A DNA stretch of 44,275 nucleotides, from contig JABGOU010000034.1 in assembly GCA_018645325.1 (NCBI GenBank), positions 1 through 44,275 of the forward strand, in the 5' to 3' direction. Under the pieces are notes generated by a model. The model worked only from the letters and a program-made list of their open reading frames with translations, did not search any database and had not been told where the DNA came from. Numbering within the stretch: position 1 is the first letter of the stretch; every line of letters starts with the position of its first letter. The stretch is from Desulfobacula sp. Its GTDB lineage: Bacteria > Desulfobacterota > Desulfobacteria > Desulfobacterales > Desulfobacteraceae. The position numbers and the translations under genes are program-made. Below are positions 15,642 through 22,988 of this stretch, in pieces.

Positions 15642-16781
15642 TCAAGGGAGTTGAAGCTCTTTGCAAAAAGCTTCAACGGGCAGTACCCTCACACCGTTTT
15701 TTATATAATCTTTTGTTCCCTGATGCACCTGGTAAAAATCAGGTATCTGTGTCCTTTCCTTGAAATAGAAAATAGCAGGGTTTATACTCTTTTCTCCTGT
15801 TTTGCACTCCACTGCAAACTTGGGAACACCTTCTTTCAATACAACAAAATCAATTTCACGTTTGTCAGTATCCCTTAAAAATCGTAGTTCCATGGAGAAC
15901 CCTTCTGTGTCTTCGATAAAATTGCAATACTTTAAAAGGTGGGCGGCAATAAAATTTTCAAACTTTGGACCATGATCAGGCACTATGGACCAGTCCCATA
16001 AGTACAGTTTCTGTTCTTTTTTAACAGCACGTACTTTTGGGGGCCCATATGGGGGAATTCTAAAGCAATAATACATCCTTTCAAATATCATCAGCCACCT
16101 TTCGGCTGTTTCATGGGCAACCTGGAGCATTTCTTTAATATTTTTTACAGACAGAGGTGAACCGACACGATTGGGAAGTTCCTGGGCAAGTAATTCAAGC
16201 AGACTGATTTCTTTTATATTTTCAAGATCCCTTATATCTTCATAAATAACCCGCTGGAGTCTTTCCCTTTGCCATCTTCTCCAAAATTTTTCTTCTGTTT
16301 TTAATAATGGTTCAGGAAAACCACCAAATTTCAACAGGGTTTCAAAATCTTTTTTATCCGGGTCAGGATTCAACTCAGTAAGGGAAAACGGGTGCAAACG
16401 GTAGTAATGGTATCTTCCCTGCAGAGAATCTCCGCCTTTTCTGTAATGATCAAGCTTTGCCGAGCCTGTAATAATAAATGATATCTCAGATTTATTTGTA
16501 TCATAAAAACCCTTTATAAGGTTACGCCATCGGGCAAATTTATGTATTTCATCTATAATTATGCATTTTTCATTTGGCGGTAATTCTCCTTTTAGCAGCG
16601 AAGGTCTTATTGAAATATCATCCCAGTTCAGGTATGCAGGATGGCTTTCGATGGGCTTGGGTAAAAACGTCAGCGCAAAAGTAGTTTTTCCTACCTGCCT
16701 TGGACCGCCTATAAAAACCATTCTGGTTTCAAGATCACCTGCCACATTATTTTTAATATATCTTTGTTTGATTTTTGTCAT
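15642..16781 (-). CDS. AAA ATPase of the AAA_14/DUF4143 family
   Basis: A 379-residue ATPase. Walker A GPRQVGKTT (~27-35), Walker B CIIIDEIH (~75-82), sensor IITGSAKLD with SLQGR, then the DUF4143 half with a helix-turn-helix-like stretch (VKNIKEMLQVAHETAERWLM) and a C-terminal PD-(D/E)XK-like motif REIDFVVLKEG...FAVECKTGEKS. It is divergent from the other ATPases in the window, so it is a separate lineage and not a local duplication. On the minus strand, opposite to the sel1 relic, in its own cassette between R1 right-half sequences at 15577 and 16841-16909. Confidence 0.88.
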   Translation of the reverse strand: MTKIKQRYIKNNVAGDLETRMVFIGGPRQVGKTTFALTFLPKPIESHPAYLNWDDISIRPSLLKGELPPNEKCIIIDEIHKFARWRNLIKGFYDTNKSEISFIITGSAKLDHYRKGGDSLQGRYHYYRLHPFSLTELNPDPDKKDFETLLKFGGFPEPLLKTEEKFWRRWQRERLQRVIYEDIRDLENIKEISLLELLAQELPNRVGSPLSVKNIKEMLQVAHETAERWLMIFERMYYCFRIPPYGPPKVRAVKKEQKLYLWDWSIVPDHGPKFENFIAAHLLKYCNFIEDTEGFSMELRFLRDTDKREIDFVVLKEGVPKFAVECKTGEKSINPAIFYFKERTQIPDFYQVHQGTKDYIKNGVRVLPVEAFCKELQLP

Positions 16782-16840
16782 AGTATAATCGATATAACAT
16801 GATTTTTTTCATGAGTAAAGTAGAGTTTGATCGATTTAAC

Positions 16841-16909
16841 TGCTGGCAGGGTCAGATCCGGGCTTGATGCTTGAATTTGTAAAAACAAAGACTTGGCAGG
16901 GTCAAACCC
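16841..16909 (+). repeat. Two stacked R1 right ends, form B
   Basis: GGCAGGGTCAGATCC (about 16845-16859), then TTTGTAAAAACAAAGACTTG and GCAGGGTCAAACCC ending at 16909. Truncated R1 copies in tandem. Confidence 0.65.
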
Positions 16910-16957
16910 GCTAAACCACCGGAGAAATCGATCAGGAAATCATCAGACCCGGCCATA

Positions 16958-16977
16958 CCGCAGGCAAGCCTGACCCC
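16958..16977 (+). repeat. R2 trailing repeat, degenerate
   Basis: CCGCAGGCAAGCCTGACCCC; only the AAGCCTGACCCC tip is conserved. Confidence 0.6.
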
Positions 16978-16978
16978 G

Positions 16979-17680
16979 TCATTTTAATCTGGAAAGTACA
17001 TCTTCAGGGCTGATTATCCAGTATTCTTCATTTTTGATTTTATTGATTTTATTATTTTTGCACCACACTGCCATGATTATTTTTTTATCAGTCTGTTTGG
17101 GGAAATTGACAATAGATTTTTTTAATTTGCTTATTGTCGATTTAATATTTGTTTTCTCCTCCCATTTGACCTCACCGAACAATAAAAACGCATTGTTTAA
17201 TGACTCTGCTATAATATCAATTTCCATATTCTTTCCATCACGACCATTCCCCCACCAGCGCTGGCCCGGTTTCCAGCGAATATTTGCTATATTAAGATGC
17301 GCTGTGGATTTTCGCGCCATCTCCTCCCATATTTCAGCAGTCTGAGCCTTGAAATTATTTTGCGATTCAGCATAAACTGCATCAATAAGGTCTTGCTCAA
17401 GAAGTGAATGATTGGGCAGGACAACCCGGTACCAAAACAATAAAAATGGATCTTTGAGTCTGTAAATGGTTTTTTTAGTTGACCTTGGACTTTCTCCAAA
17501 AGGATGGTCACGTTTAATATAACCCAGTTCAATTAAATTGGCCAGAGGACGAGTCAGGCTGGTTGCCGGTTTGCCTAAACGACCGGCGATTTCTGACAAT
17601 CTGTTTGAGCCGTTGGCAATTAAAGAAAGAAGAGAATGCGGCTGGCTTGCTCCGCGCATATCATCAAGCAAAAGACGCAT
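16979..17680 (-). pseudogene. C-terminal half of a DUF234-type ATPase
   Basis: A 233-residue frame corresponding to the C-terminal half of archaeal-type P-loop ATPases with a DUF234 domain: a winged-helix region (LSEIAGRLGKPATSLTRPLA, NLIELGYIKRDHPFGE), then LKDPFLLFWYRVVLPN and a PD-(D/E)XK-like NMEIDIIAES...LLFGEVKWEEKT. The ATPase half with Walker motifs, expected upstream, is absent. Its 3' end lies at an R2 tip. It may be expressed as a fragment, but it is more likely a cassette that lost its 5' part. Confidence 0.75.
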
Positions 17681-17890
17681 GGGCTCGCTGTGAAGAATGC
17701 CATCTCATGTTATCCTCAGTCCGATAAAATTAATGTGGCTTTGCAAAACGTGACATCCTTAAAAGTCTCTATATATGTATGTCACACATTATGTTTAACA
17801 AACATAATGTTTAACGTCAAATCATTAGATGAATATCGGGATCAGGCAGTCCGAATCTCTTAAAAAAATAGGCCAAACCTTCCCTGTTGT

Positions 17891-17923
17891 CCAAACAGCC
17901 ACAATAAGGAAAGCCTGAACCCC
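17891..17923 (+). repeat. R2 trailing repeat
   Basis: AACAGCCACAATAAGGAAAG then CCTGAACCCC, a slightly diverged copy. Confidence 0.75.
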
Positions 17924-18039
17924 TTGTTTAATTTTTTCCATATCATAATATACAATCTTGTTTAATTTTACACATCATAGCACGAGATAAACAAATTCAA
18001 ACTATGACACCCCTAATTTATTTTGCCCCCTTCTGAAAG

Positions 18040-18154
18040 CTTAAACACCCCTTTTCACCCCCAAAAAGCTCACGCTAAGAACCTTTTTTAACTTATATTT
18101 CATACAACATTATTTGTAAAATCAAAGACTTACAAGGGTTTGCCGGGGAGACCC
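18040..18154 (+). repeat. R1 repeat, form B (diverged)
   Basis: CTTAAACACCCCTTTTCACC, CAAAAAGCTCACGCTAAGAA, ACTTACAAGGG and a diverged end GGGGAGACCC. Confidence 0.8.
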
Positions 18155-18182
18155 GGGTTTGGCTTGTGTTTTTTTGTATTAT

Positions 18183-18575
18183 CTAAGGCTTTTCTTGAAT
18201 AGTGCTTCTTGCTTCCTCAATCACTTTAAGTATTGAAGTTTCGGAAACATCAGTGACTTCATCCGGGAGATGCTTGTGATTTGGGAAATTTGTAAAACCA
18301 GGGAAATGAGGCGCATTGTCATATCTAAAAATAAGGTTATTTTTATCATCCTGAAAATGATACCGATAGTATAACCGTTTAAGTGTGGCTGTTTCTGCAA
18401 TAATGGCCTCATTTAATTCCAGCAAATAACCTGTCTTGAAACGAATTCTGATACGCAAATTAATACGATTATTCACTATAATTTCTTCTTCATAACGCTC
18501 TACATATACATTCTCCAGCTTTAAAATTCTGGCTTCAATTTTATTAAGATATTCTGATAACAAATCAAGCAACAT
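18183..18575 (-). CDS. tumE: TumE-like toxin (DUF6516)
   Basis: A 130-residue protein of the DUF6516/TumE family, toxin of a two-gene TA system. Features: KLENVYVERYEEEIIVNNRI followed by strands (LRIRIRFKTGYLLELNEA), then KRLYYRYHFQDDKNNLIFRY, DNAPHFPGFTNFPNHKHLPD with the conserved PH..G/NFPNHKH segment. The ATG overlaps the upstream antitoxin gene by 11 bp. The biochemical activity is not well known; the name rests on the family pattern and the pair arrangement. Confidence 0.75.
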   Translation of the reverse strand: MLLDLLSEYLNKIEARILKLENVYVERYEEEIIVNNRINLRIRIRFKTGYLLELNEAIIAETATLKRLYYRYHFQDDKNNLIFRYDNAPHFPGFTNFPNHKHLPDEVTDVSETSILKVIEEARSTIQEKP

Positions 18576-18795
18576 TATGTAATTGATCCTCTAAATCATG
18601 CCTGATCATAATATAATGTTTGTAATCATTTGCCCATTCAATATAATCCTCTGAATCGTCCAATTGTCCTTTACTAAAACTATTATAAAACTCCTCTGAC
18701 GTTAATTTATACCTTGATTCATAACTGCTGAGATGCTTTGCTATTGCAACAAGCGCATCTACTGATGAATCGTATTCAATCCTGTGTTTCTTCAT
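18565..18795 (-). CDS. TumA-like antitoxin
   Basis: A 76-residue acidic partner of the TumE-like toxin (MKKHRIEYDSSVDALVAIAK, HLSSYESRYKLTSEEFYNSF, QLDDSEDYIEWANDYKHYIM). GAGGAGGC precedes the ATG. It is first in the operon and overlaps the toxin start, which is normal for type II TA operons. The assignment depends largely on the neighbouring toxin. Confidence 0.7.
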   Translation of the reverse strand: MKKHRIEYDSSVDALVAIAKHLSSYESRYKLTSEEFYNSFSKGQLDDSEDYIEWANDYKHYIMIRHDLEDQLHNVA

Positions 18796-18921
18796 GCCTC
18801 CTCCTCAATCTGCTTTTTTCCTCTTAAAATTTCAACACATTGACATCATTACTTTTAGTGTAACCATAAACTTAAATTTCTGCAAATTCTTTTTTGGGAA
18901 AATAACGGGATCAGGCTTTCC

Positions 18922-19060
18922 TTAACCAGAAGTACCGCCCGCTTCAATTTCTTGACAAACCTCAAAAGAAACAAGAACCCGTTTATAAAGCCGCTCCAGC
19001 AATGACAAATCGCCAACACCGACTATTAAAGCAAGTATAGTTAACACTGCTACTTTATTC
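18922..19060 (-). pseudogene. PIN-domain (DUF3368-like) toxin fragment
   Basis: The minus strand reads AVLTILALIVGVGDLSLLER, LYKRVLVSFEVCQEIEAGG and stops. This resembles the N-terminal region of DUF3368 PIN proteins (IALS.IG.L.LL..LY..V.IP..V..E). The first residues with the active-site Asp and the rest of the domain are missing. Confidence 0.45.
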
Positions 19061-19100
19061 TGAACGTCAAACTGATGCAGCAATAGAATTATACCAATTT

Positions 19101-19215
19101 CTTAAACACCCCTTTTTGGCCCCAAAAAGCACACGCTAAGACCTTTTTAACCTCTTTTTTTTACAAAATTATTTGTAAAAACAGAGACTTACCAGGGTTT
19201 AGCAGGGTCAGACCC
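19101..19215 (+). repeat. R1 repeat, form B
   Basis: CTTAAACACCCCTTTTTGGC, CCAAAAAGCACACGCTAAGA, ending AGCAGGGTCAGACCC, with an extra ACCAGGGTTT just before the end. Confidence 0.85.
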
Positions 19216-19220
19216 GCTAA

Positions 19221-19249
19221 AATAACCACAATAAGCGAAGCCTGACCCC
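19221..19249 (+). repeat. R2 trailing repeat abutting R1
   Basis: AATAACCACAATAAGCGAAG then CCTGACCCC. Only five bases separate it from the R1 end at 19215, so here R1 and R2 meet with no cassette between them (an empty site). Confidence 0.85.
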
Positions 19250-19254
19250 AGGTT

Positions 19255-19582
19255 TTAAAGGTTGGGTGAAGTTATGCCTTCGGATACGGCTAATTTAGTC
19301 AACTGTGCAACATTGTCAATTTTCAGCTTATTTTTCAAATGTGCCCTGTGAACATCGACTGTTCTGATACTGATACCTAATCTTTCTGCAATATATTTGT
19401 TGTTATTGCCTTCTGCTACCATTTGCAGCACCTGTCTTTCTCTGCTTGATAATAACGAGAAAATTGAAACTCTGTTATTTTTAAAAGGCCTTGTTTCCGT
19501 TTCTGTGATCAGGTGTTGTACACTATGATAAAATTTTTCATCCCCTGATACAACGCTCCTGACAGCATCTACTAACAGCCAT
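19255..19582 (-). pseudogene. C-terminal half of a NarL/FixJ response regulator (split by IS)
   Basis: This is the LuxR-type DNA-binding half of a response regulator. From the IS junction at ~19582 it reads WLLVDAVRSVVSGDEKFYHS, a linker, then LLSSRERQVLQMVAEGNNNK and YIAERLGISIRTVDVHRAHL, the classic GerE/LuxR helix-turn-helix, and stops at 19255. The receiver half lies at ~21280-21632 in the same orientation. The two halves join at the expected place (after GYILKSDS, before LLVDAVRSV). Confidence 0.85.
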
Positions 19583-19683
19583 GCCCTGTCGGGCACAACA
19601 AAAAATGAAACACTTGCAAAATTGAAGGAATGGTCATAACTATCAAATTTTTTTATCACCATAATAAAATGAAGAGGATAGCT

Positions 19684-20940
19684 ATGACCAAGAAGTTAGA
19701 TACCACATTTATTCAGATTGTTCACCCTGTTTGTTGCGGATTAGATGTACATAAGAAGAAAATATCCGCTTGTCTTATTATCATTGATGAACACGGCAAA
19801 GAACAGTACGAGGTAAAAGAGTTTGGAACATTCACTAATGATCTGTTAGAGATGAAAAAATGGTTAACAGATAATAGCTGCCCTGTATTAGCAATGGAGA
19901 GTACCGGGGTTTATTGGCGCCCTGTTCATAATGTTATTGAAGGGTTCATGGAAGTCATTCTTGTAAATGCCCGGCATATCAAAAATGTTCCGGGTCGAAA
20001 AACAGATATAAGTGATTGCAAATGGCTTGCAGGGCTTCTGAGACATGGGCTATTAAAAGGCAGTTTTATCCCTCCCAAAGAGATACGTCAATGGAGGGAA
20101 CTGACACGGCTCAGAAGAACGTATACAGAATCCCGGGCTGATTATAAAAGGCGGGTTCACAAACTTTTTGAAACTGCCAACATTAAGATTGATTCTGTCG
20201 TATCTGACCTATTTGGAGTTACCGGGCGCAACCTGATTTTCTTGTTATGCAATGAATCTGAATTGAGTTTAGACGCTATCAAGGAGAATGCTAAAAGAGG
20301 ACTGAAGGCAAAATCCAAAGAACTGCACAGTAGCATTCATGGTTTTTTTGAAGATCACCATCGATTTCAATTGATCGGTATGATGGAGATGATCGCAACC
20401 TTTGAAAAGCGAATCACTGAAATAACCCAACGGATGGACACTCTTACAGAAAAACATCAGGATTTGCTAAATCGCCTGGATGAAATTCCGGGTATCGATA
20501 AAAAATCCGCCCAATCAATCGTGAGTGAACTTGGGATTACGTTAGATGAATTTACCTGTATGGCGGCGCTTGCTTCCTGGGCTGGGTTATGTCCTGGTAA
20601 TAATGAAAGCGCCGGTAAAAGAAAAAGTGGTAGAACGTCTGTGAGAAGCCATCCATTCAAAACAATACTGGTTGAAGTTGCATGGGCAGCAGTCAAGAAA
20701 AAGGGTTCATATTACAGAGCCAAATATTATAAATTAAAGGCCAGGCGTGGAGCTAAAAAAGCAATTGTTGCAATAGCCCATCGGATCTCAAAAGCAATTT
20801 TTAATATCATTAAGCAAGGGGATACATTTATGGATCTTGGAGAGGATTATTTGACAGTCCAAACCAGACAAAGGGTCATTAACAACATTAAAAAACAGGC
20901 TGAACAGCTTGGTTATAAACTTGTCCCTTGTGAAAATTAA
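19684..20940 (+). CDS. IS110-family transposase (DEDD recombinase)
   Basis: A 418-residue transposase. The N-terminal RuvC-like DEDD domain shows CCGLDVHKKKISACL (first Asp), LAMESTGVYWRPV (Glu) and NVPGRKTDISDCKWLAGLLR (Asp pair). The C-terminal Tnp_20 domain shows RLDEIPGIDKKSAQSIVSEL, SWAGLCPGNNESAGKRKSGR and KARRGAKKAIVAIAHRI, with the conserved serine region. The start ATG 19684 is chosen for GAGGATAG just upstream. Length and all motifs are intact, so the enzyme may be active. Family members are guided by a structured RNA from the element's noncoding end. Confidence 0.93.
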   Translation: MTKKLDTTFIQIVHPVCCGLDVHKKKISACLIIIDEHGKEQYEVKEFGTFTNDLLEMKKWLTDNSCPVLAMESTGVYWRPVHNVIEGFMEVILVNARHIKNVPGRKTDISDCKWLAGLLRHGLLKGSFIPPKEIRQWRELTRLRRTYTESRADYKRRVHKLFETANIKIDSVVSDLFGVTGRNLIFLLCNESELSLDAIKENAKRGLKAKSKELHSSIHGFFEDHHRFQLIGMMEMIATFEKRITEITQRMDTLTEKHQDLLNRLDEIPGIDKKSAQSIVSELGITLDEFTCMAALASWAGLCPGNNESAGKRKSGRTSVRSHPFKTILVEVAWAAVKKKGSYYRAKYYKLKARRGAKKAIVAIAHRISKAIFNIIKQGDTFMDLGEDYLTVQTRQRVINNIKKQAEQLGYKLVPCEN

Positions 20941-21254
20941 TAGAAGGTATTTATAAAAAAAACCACTTTAACAGCAGGAAAAAAAGTCGATGAAGAACTG
21001 AAGCCATAGAGCGCGAAACTAACATGACTGATCAGCCTTTAGCACAACGAACTGTCAGTCCTTCCTTGAAGGAACTACGCATATAAAACTGTATTAAATC
21101 AGGCTGATCAATTCTGCTTTATAAAAGTGATAATTATTTGGGGTTTACAAACAGACCAAGGAGCATTTTTTAAAAAACAACGAAATTTCAATTTTGGAGA
21201 AAGGTATTACAAAAAAGGTAATGCCAATGATGCACTATGTCCATTTGGGCTGTG
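20941..21254 (+). ncRNA. Candidate bridge/seek RNA region of the IS110-type element
   Basis: The noncoding right end of the IS. TGATCAGCCT (21029-21038) pairs perfectly with AGGCTGATCA (21101-21110) and encloses a small hairpin CCTTC-CTT-GAAGG. Structured RNA at the transposase 3' side is what IS1111-group members use for target choice. The position and hairpins fit, but the RNA boundaries and guide loops are not determined here. Confidence 0.35.
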
Positions 21255-21279
21255 GTGTTTCATATAAAATAATGACATG

Positions 21280-21632
21280 GAATCAGATTTTAAAATATAT
21301 CCGGAAGCACCTGCATTCAACATCCCCATCACATATATTTTTTCAACGTGCATGGAAAGTGCAATCACTTTAATATTGGGATTATTGGTAATTATTTCTT
21401 TCGTAGCTTCAATGCCGTTGAAATCAGGCATGGAAATATCCATGATTATAACATCGGGGCGATGCAATAATGCAAGGTCTATGGCTTCTTTGCCACATCC
21501 GATGTCGGCAACTATTTCAAAGTTGGGTTCAGTAATCAGTGCCTGACAAATTCCATGCCTTACAATTGCATGGTCATCAACAATAATTATTTTTATTTTT
21601 TTCAATTCTGCCTCTTTTGATCCAGACTTCAT
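21280..21632 (-). pseudogene. Receiver half of a NarL/FixJ response regulator (split by IS)
   Basis: N-terminal receiver domain: KIKIIIVDDHAIVRHGICQA (acidic pair), RPDVIIMDISMPDFNG (phosphoacceptor Asp), VIALSMH, and GASGYILKSDS (conserved Lys). The frame then continues only into IS sequence. The missing DNA-binding half is at 19255-19582. Reconstructed, the two give a normal regulator of about 215 residues. An orphan receiver ending MSLFYMKHH and further IS-encoded residues could still be made. The PAS-GAF kinase at 3946 is the only candidate partner visible. Confidence 0.88.
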
Positions 21633-22541
21633 TTGGTATGTTTTTGAGCACTGATATCATTAGTTTCAAAGTTATTTAAATTAATCAAGGATTTTATATT
21701 TTTATTTTTTTGGGTTTGGCCTGGTGAAAAAAGTATTTATTTTATGTAAAAAAATCAATTATTTGTAAATTTTTTTCACAATTAATGCTGTTTATTGAGA
21801 GAAGCGATAAATTCTGCGAAATTCGCAAATCACCACATCGTGGTATTTTTTTAAAAATTTAGGAAAATATTTTCATGATTTATTGGTTTTTATATAAGTA
21901 ATATTACCTATTGAGTAAGTGGTTTTACCTATAAAAAAATAAAAATTGAAAATATTTTAAGTGCGGTATATTTTTTGCTTAAAAACAAATAAAAAACAAT
22001 TTTAAAAAGCTTAATTTGATTGAAAAGCACGTATTACTGGCTCTTAATAAGTTAAACGCTAGGTGTTTTTACCTATTGATTTTAATAAACTAATCCTATA
22101 TTGAGCATAAAGATTTATTATTTCTTTGCGTAATCCTAATGTAAGTGAAAGGGCGGAGCTGTTTTTTTTATTTGAAAAGAATGATTTTAATATATGAAAA
22201 AAACTACCCAATAAAAAATCAGGATTTTCATCGCCTCAATTATTTTTGATACTTAATGACGATATTTATTAAATGCGAAATACGGCCATTCAAATTATAA
22301 ATTTAGAGACCTCGTATAAAATGTTATTTGTAATTGTTCAGCCCGTTAAAAGAGGTTATCTAAAAAGCACTGTCTGATGGATATTTGCAGGAGGTTAAGC
22401 GAATAGCATCGAAACAAAATATCCATCAGACAGGGCGCAGTCAAGCATAAGAACTGAATAGTTACTCTTATTTTTTTACCTTCCGGGGAAACTGGGCAAA
22501 AGAGTACCCTATTCACAGATCTCTATAAGTCAGGGGGAATT
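21633..22541. other. Long AT-rich intergenic region
   Basis: About 900 bp without a convincing gene, between the divergently oriented regulator remnant and the PilZ gene. It contains TTACCTATTGA at two places and a third TTTTACCTAT (about 21902-22080), a short ACCAC-ATC-GTGGT hairpin followed by T residues near 21833, and the 17-bp inverted repeat at 22370-22433. Confidence 0.5.
22370..22433. repeat. Perfect 17-bp inverted repeat
   Basis: CTGTCTGATGGATATTT (22370-22386) and AAATATCCATCAGACAG (22417-22433) are exact reverse complements, separated by 30 bases containing GCAGGAGGTTAAG. It lies ~110 bp upstream of the PilZ gene. It could be a small element, a leader hairpin or an operator; function unknown. 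Confidence 0.85.
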
Positions 22542-22988
22542 ATGATTATGAACAGGAAAAAAGGAATTGAAAGAAGAAAAAACAAGAGATACAAAGCAGT
22601 AAAAGGTTCTTATGCATCTATAAATCCCACTTCGCGCATAATTGGTCCTATAACCGATATCAGCATGGGAGGACTTGCATTCAAATATACAGATACTGGC
22701 GGTGATAATTCCATTGAAGAACCCCTTGAGGAGAAAACAATCTGTTTGAGCAATCTGGGATACTTTGTGGGTAATATTTCCTTTAAAACCGTTTCAGAAA
22801 AGGAAATCACAACTGTTCCCTCATTTTTAAGCGGTTCAATGAAGGTTAAACTAAAACAGGTACAATTTGTAGCCCTGGATTTTCAACAGATGATTGACCT
22901 GGATAATTACCTTAGAAATAATGTTTATGAGCCTTTGGAAAACTTTCCCCCTGATAACGACAATAAAGAAAACCTGACTCCTGAATGA
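22542..22988 (+). CDS. PilZ-domain protein (copy 2)
   Basis: A 148-residue PilZ protein, a predicted cyclic di-GMP receptor. It shows the arginine motif ERRKNKRYK and DISMGGLAFKY (DxSxxG), then KTICLSNLGYFVGNISFKTV and LKQVQFVALDF. AGGGGGAATT precedes ATG 22542; a second ATG at 22548 is possible. Compared with copy 1 (2636-3034) it has an extended acidic C-terminus (FPPDNDNKENLTPE). The stop overlaps the ATG of the methyltransferase gene (ATGA), so the two are translationally coupled. This suggests that the PilZ protein may control the downstream enzyme. Confidence 0.88.
   Translation: MIMNRKKGIERRKNKRYKAVKGSYASINPTSRIIGPITDISMGGLAFKYTDTGGDNSIEEPLEEKTICLSNLGYFVGNISFKTVSEKEITTVPSFLSGSMKVKLKQVQFVALDFQQMIDLDNYLRNNVYEPLENFPPDNDNKENLTPE

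Larger units (their letters stand above)
19583..21279 (+). mobile_element. IS110-family insertion sequence (IS1111-like layout)
   Basis: About 1.7 kb inserted in the response regulator gene. Edges are inferred from where the regulator reading frame breaks (19582 and ~21280); CATG occurs at both junctions (19580-19583, 21276-21279), and no target duplication is clear, as usual for this family. Subterminal ATGAAACAC (19605-19613) is repeated inverted at 21255-21263. The short 5' flank (~100 bp) and long 3' noncoding flank (~315 bp) resemble the IS1111 group. Exact ends uncertain by some bases. Confidence 0.8.

Noticed and set aside
15551-15878. Small plus-strand ORFs opposite the ATPase 3' end
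   Set aside because: They run through R1 sequence and the antisense of a conserved ATPase; no support.
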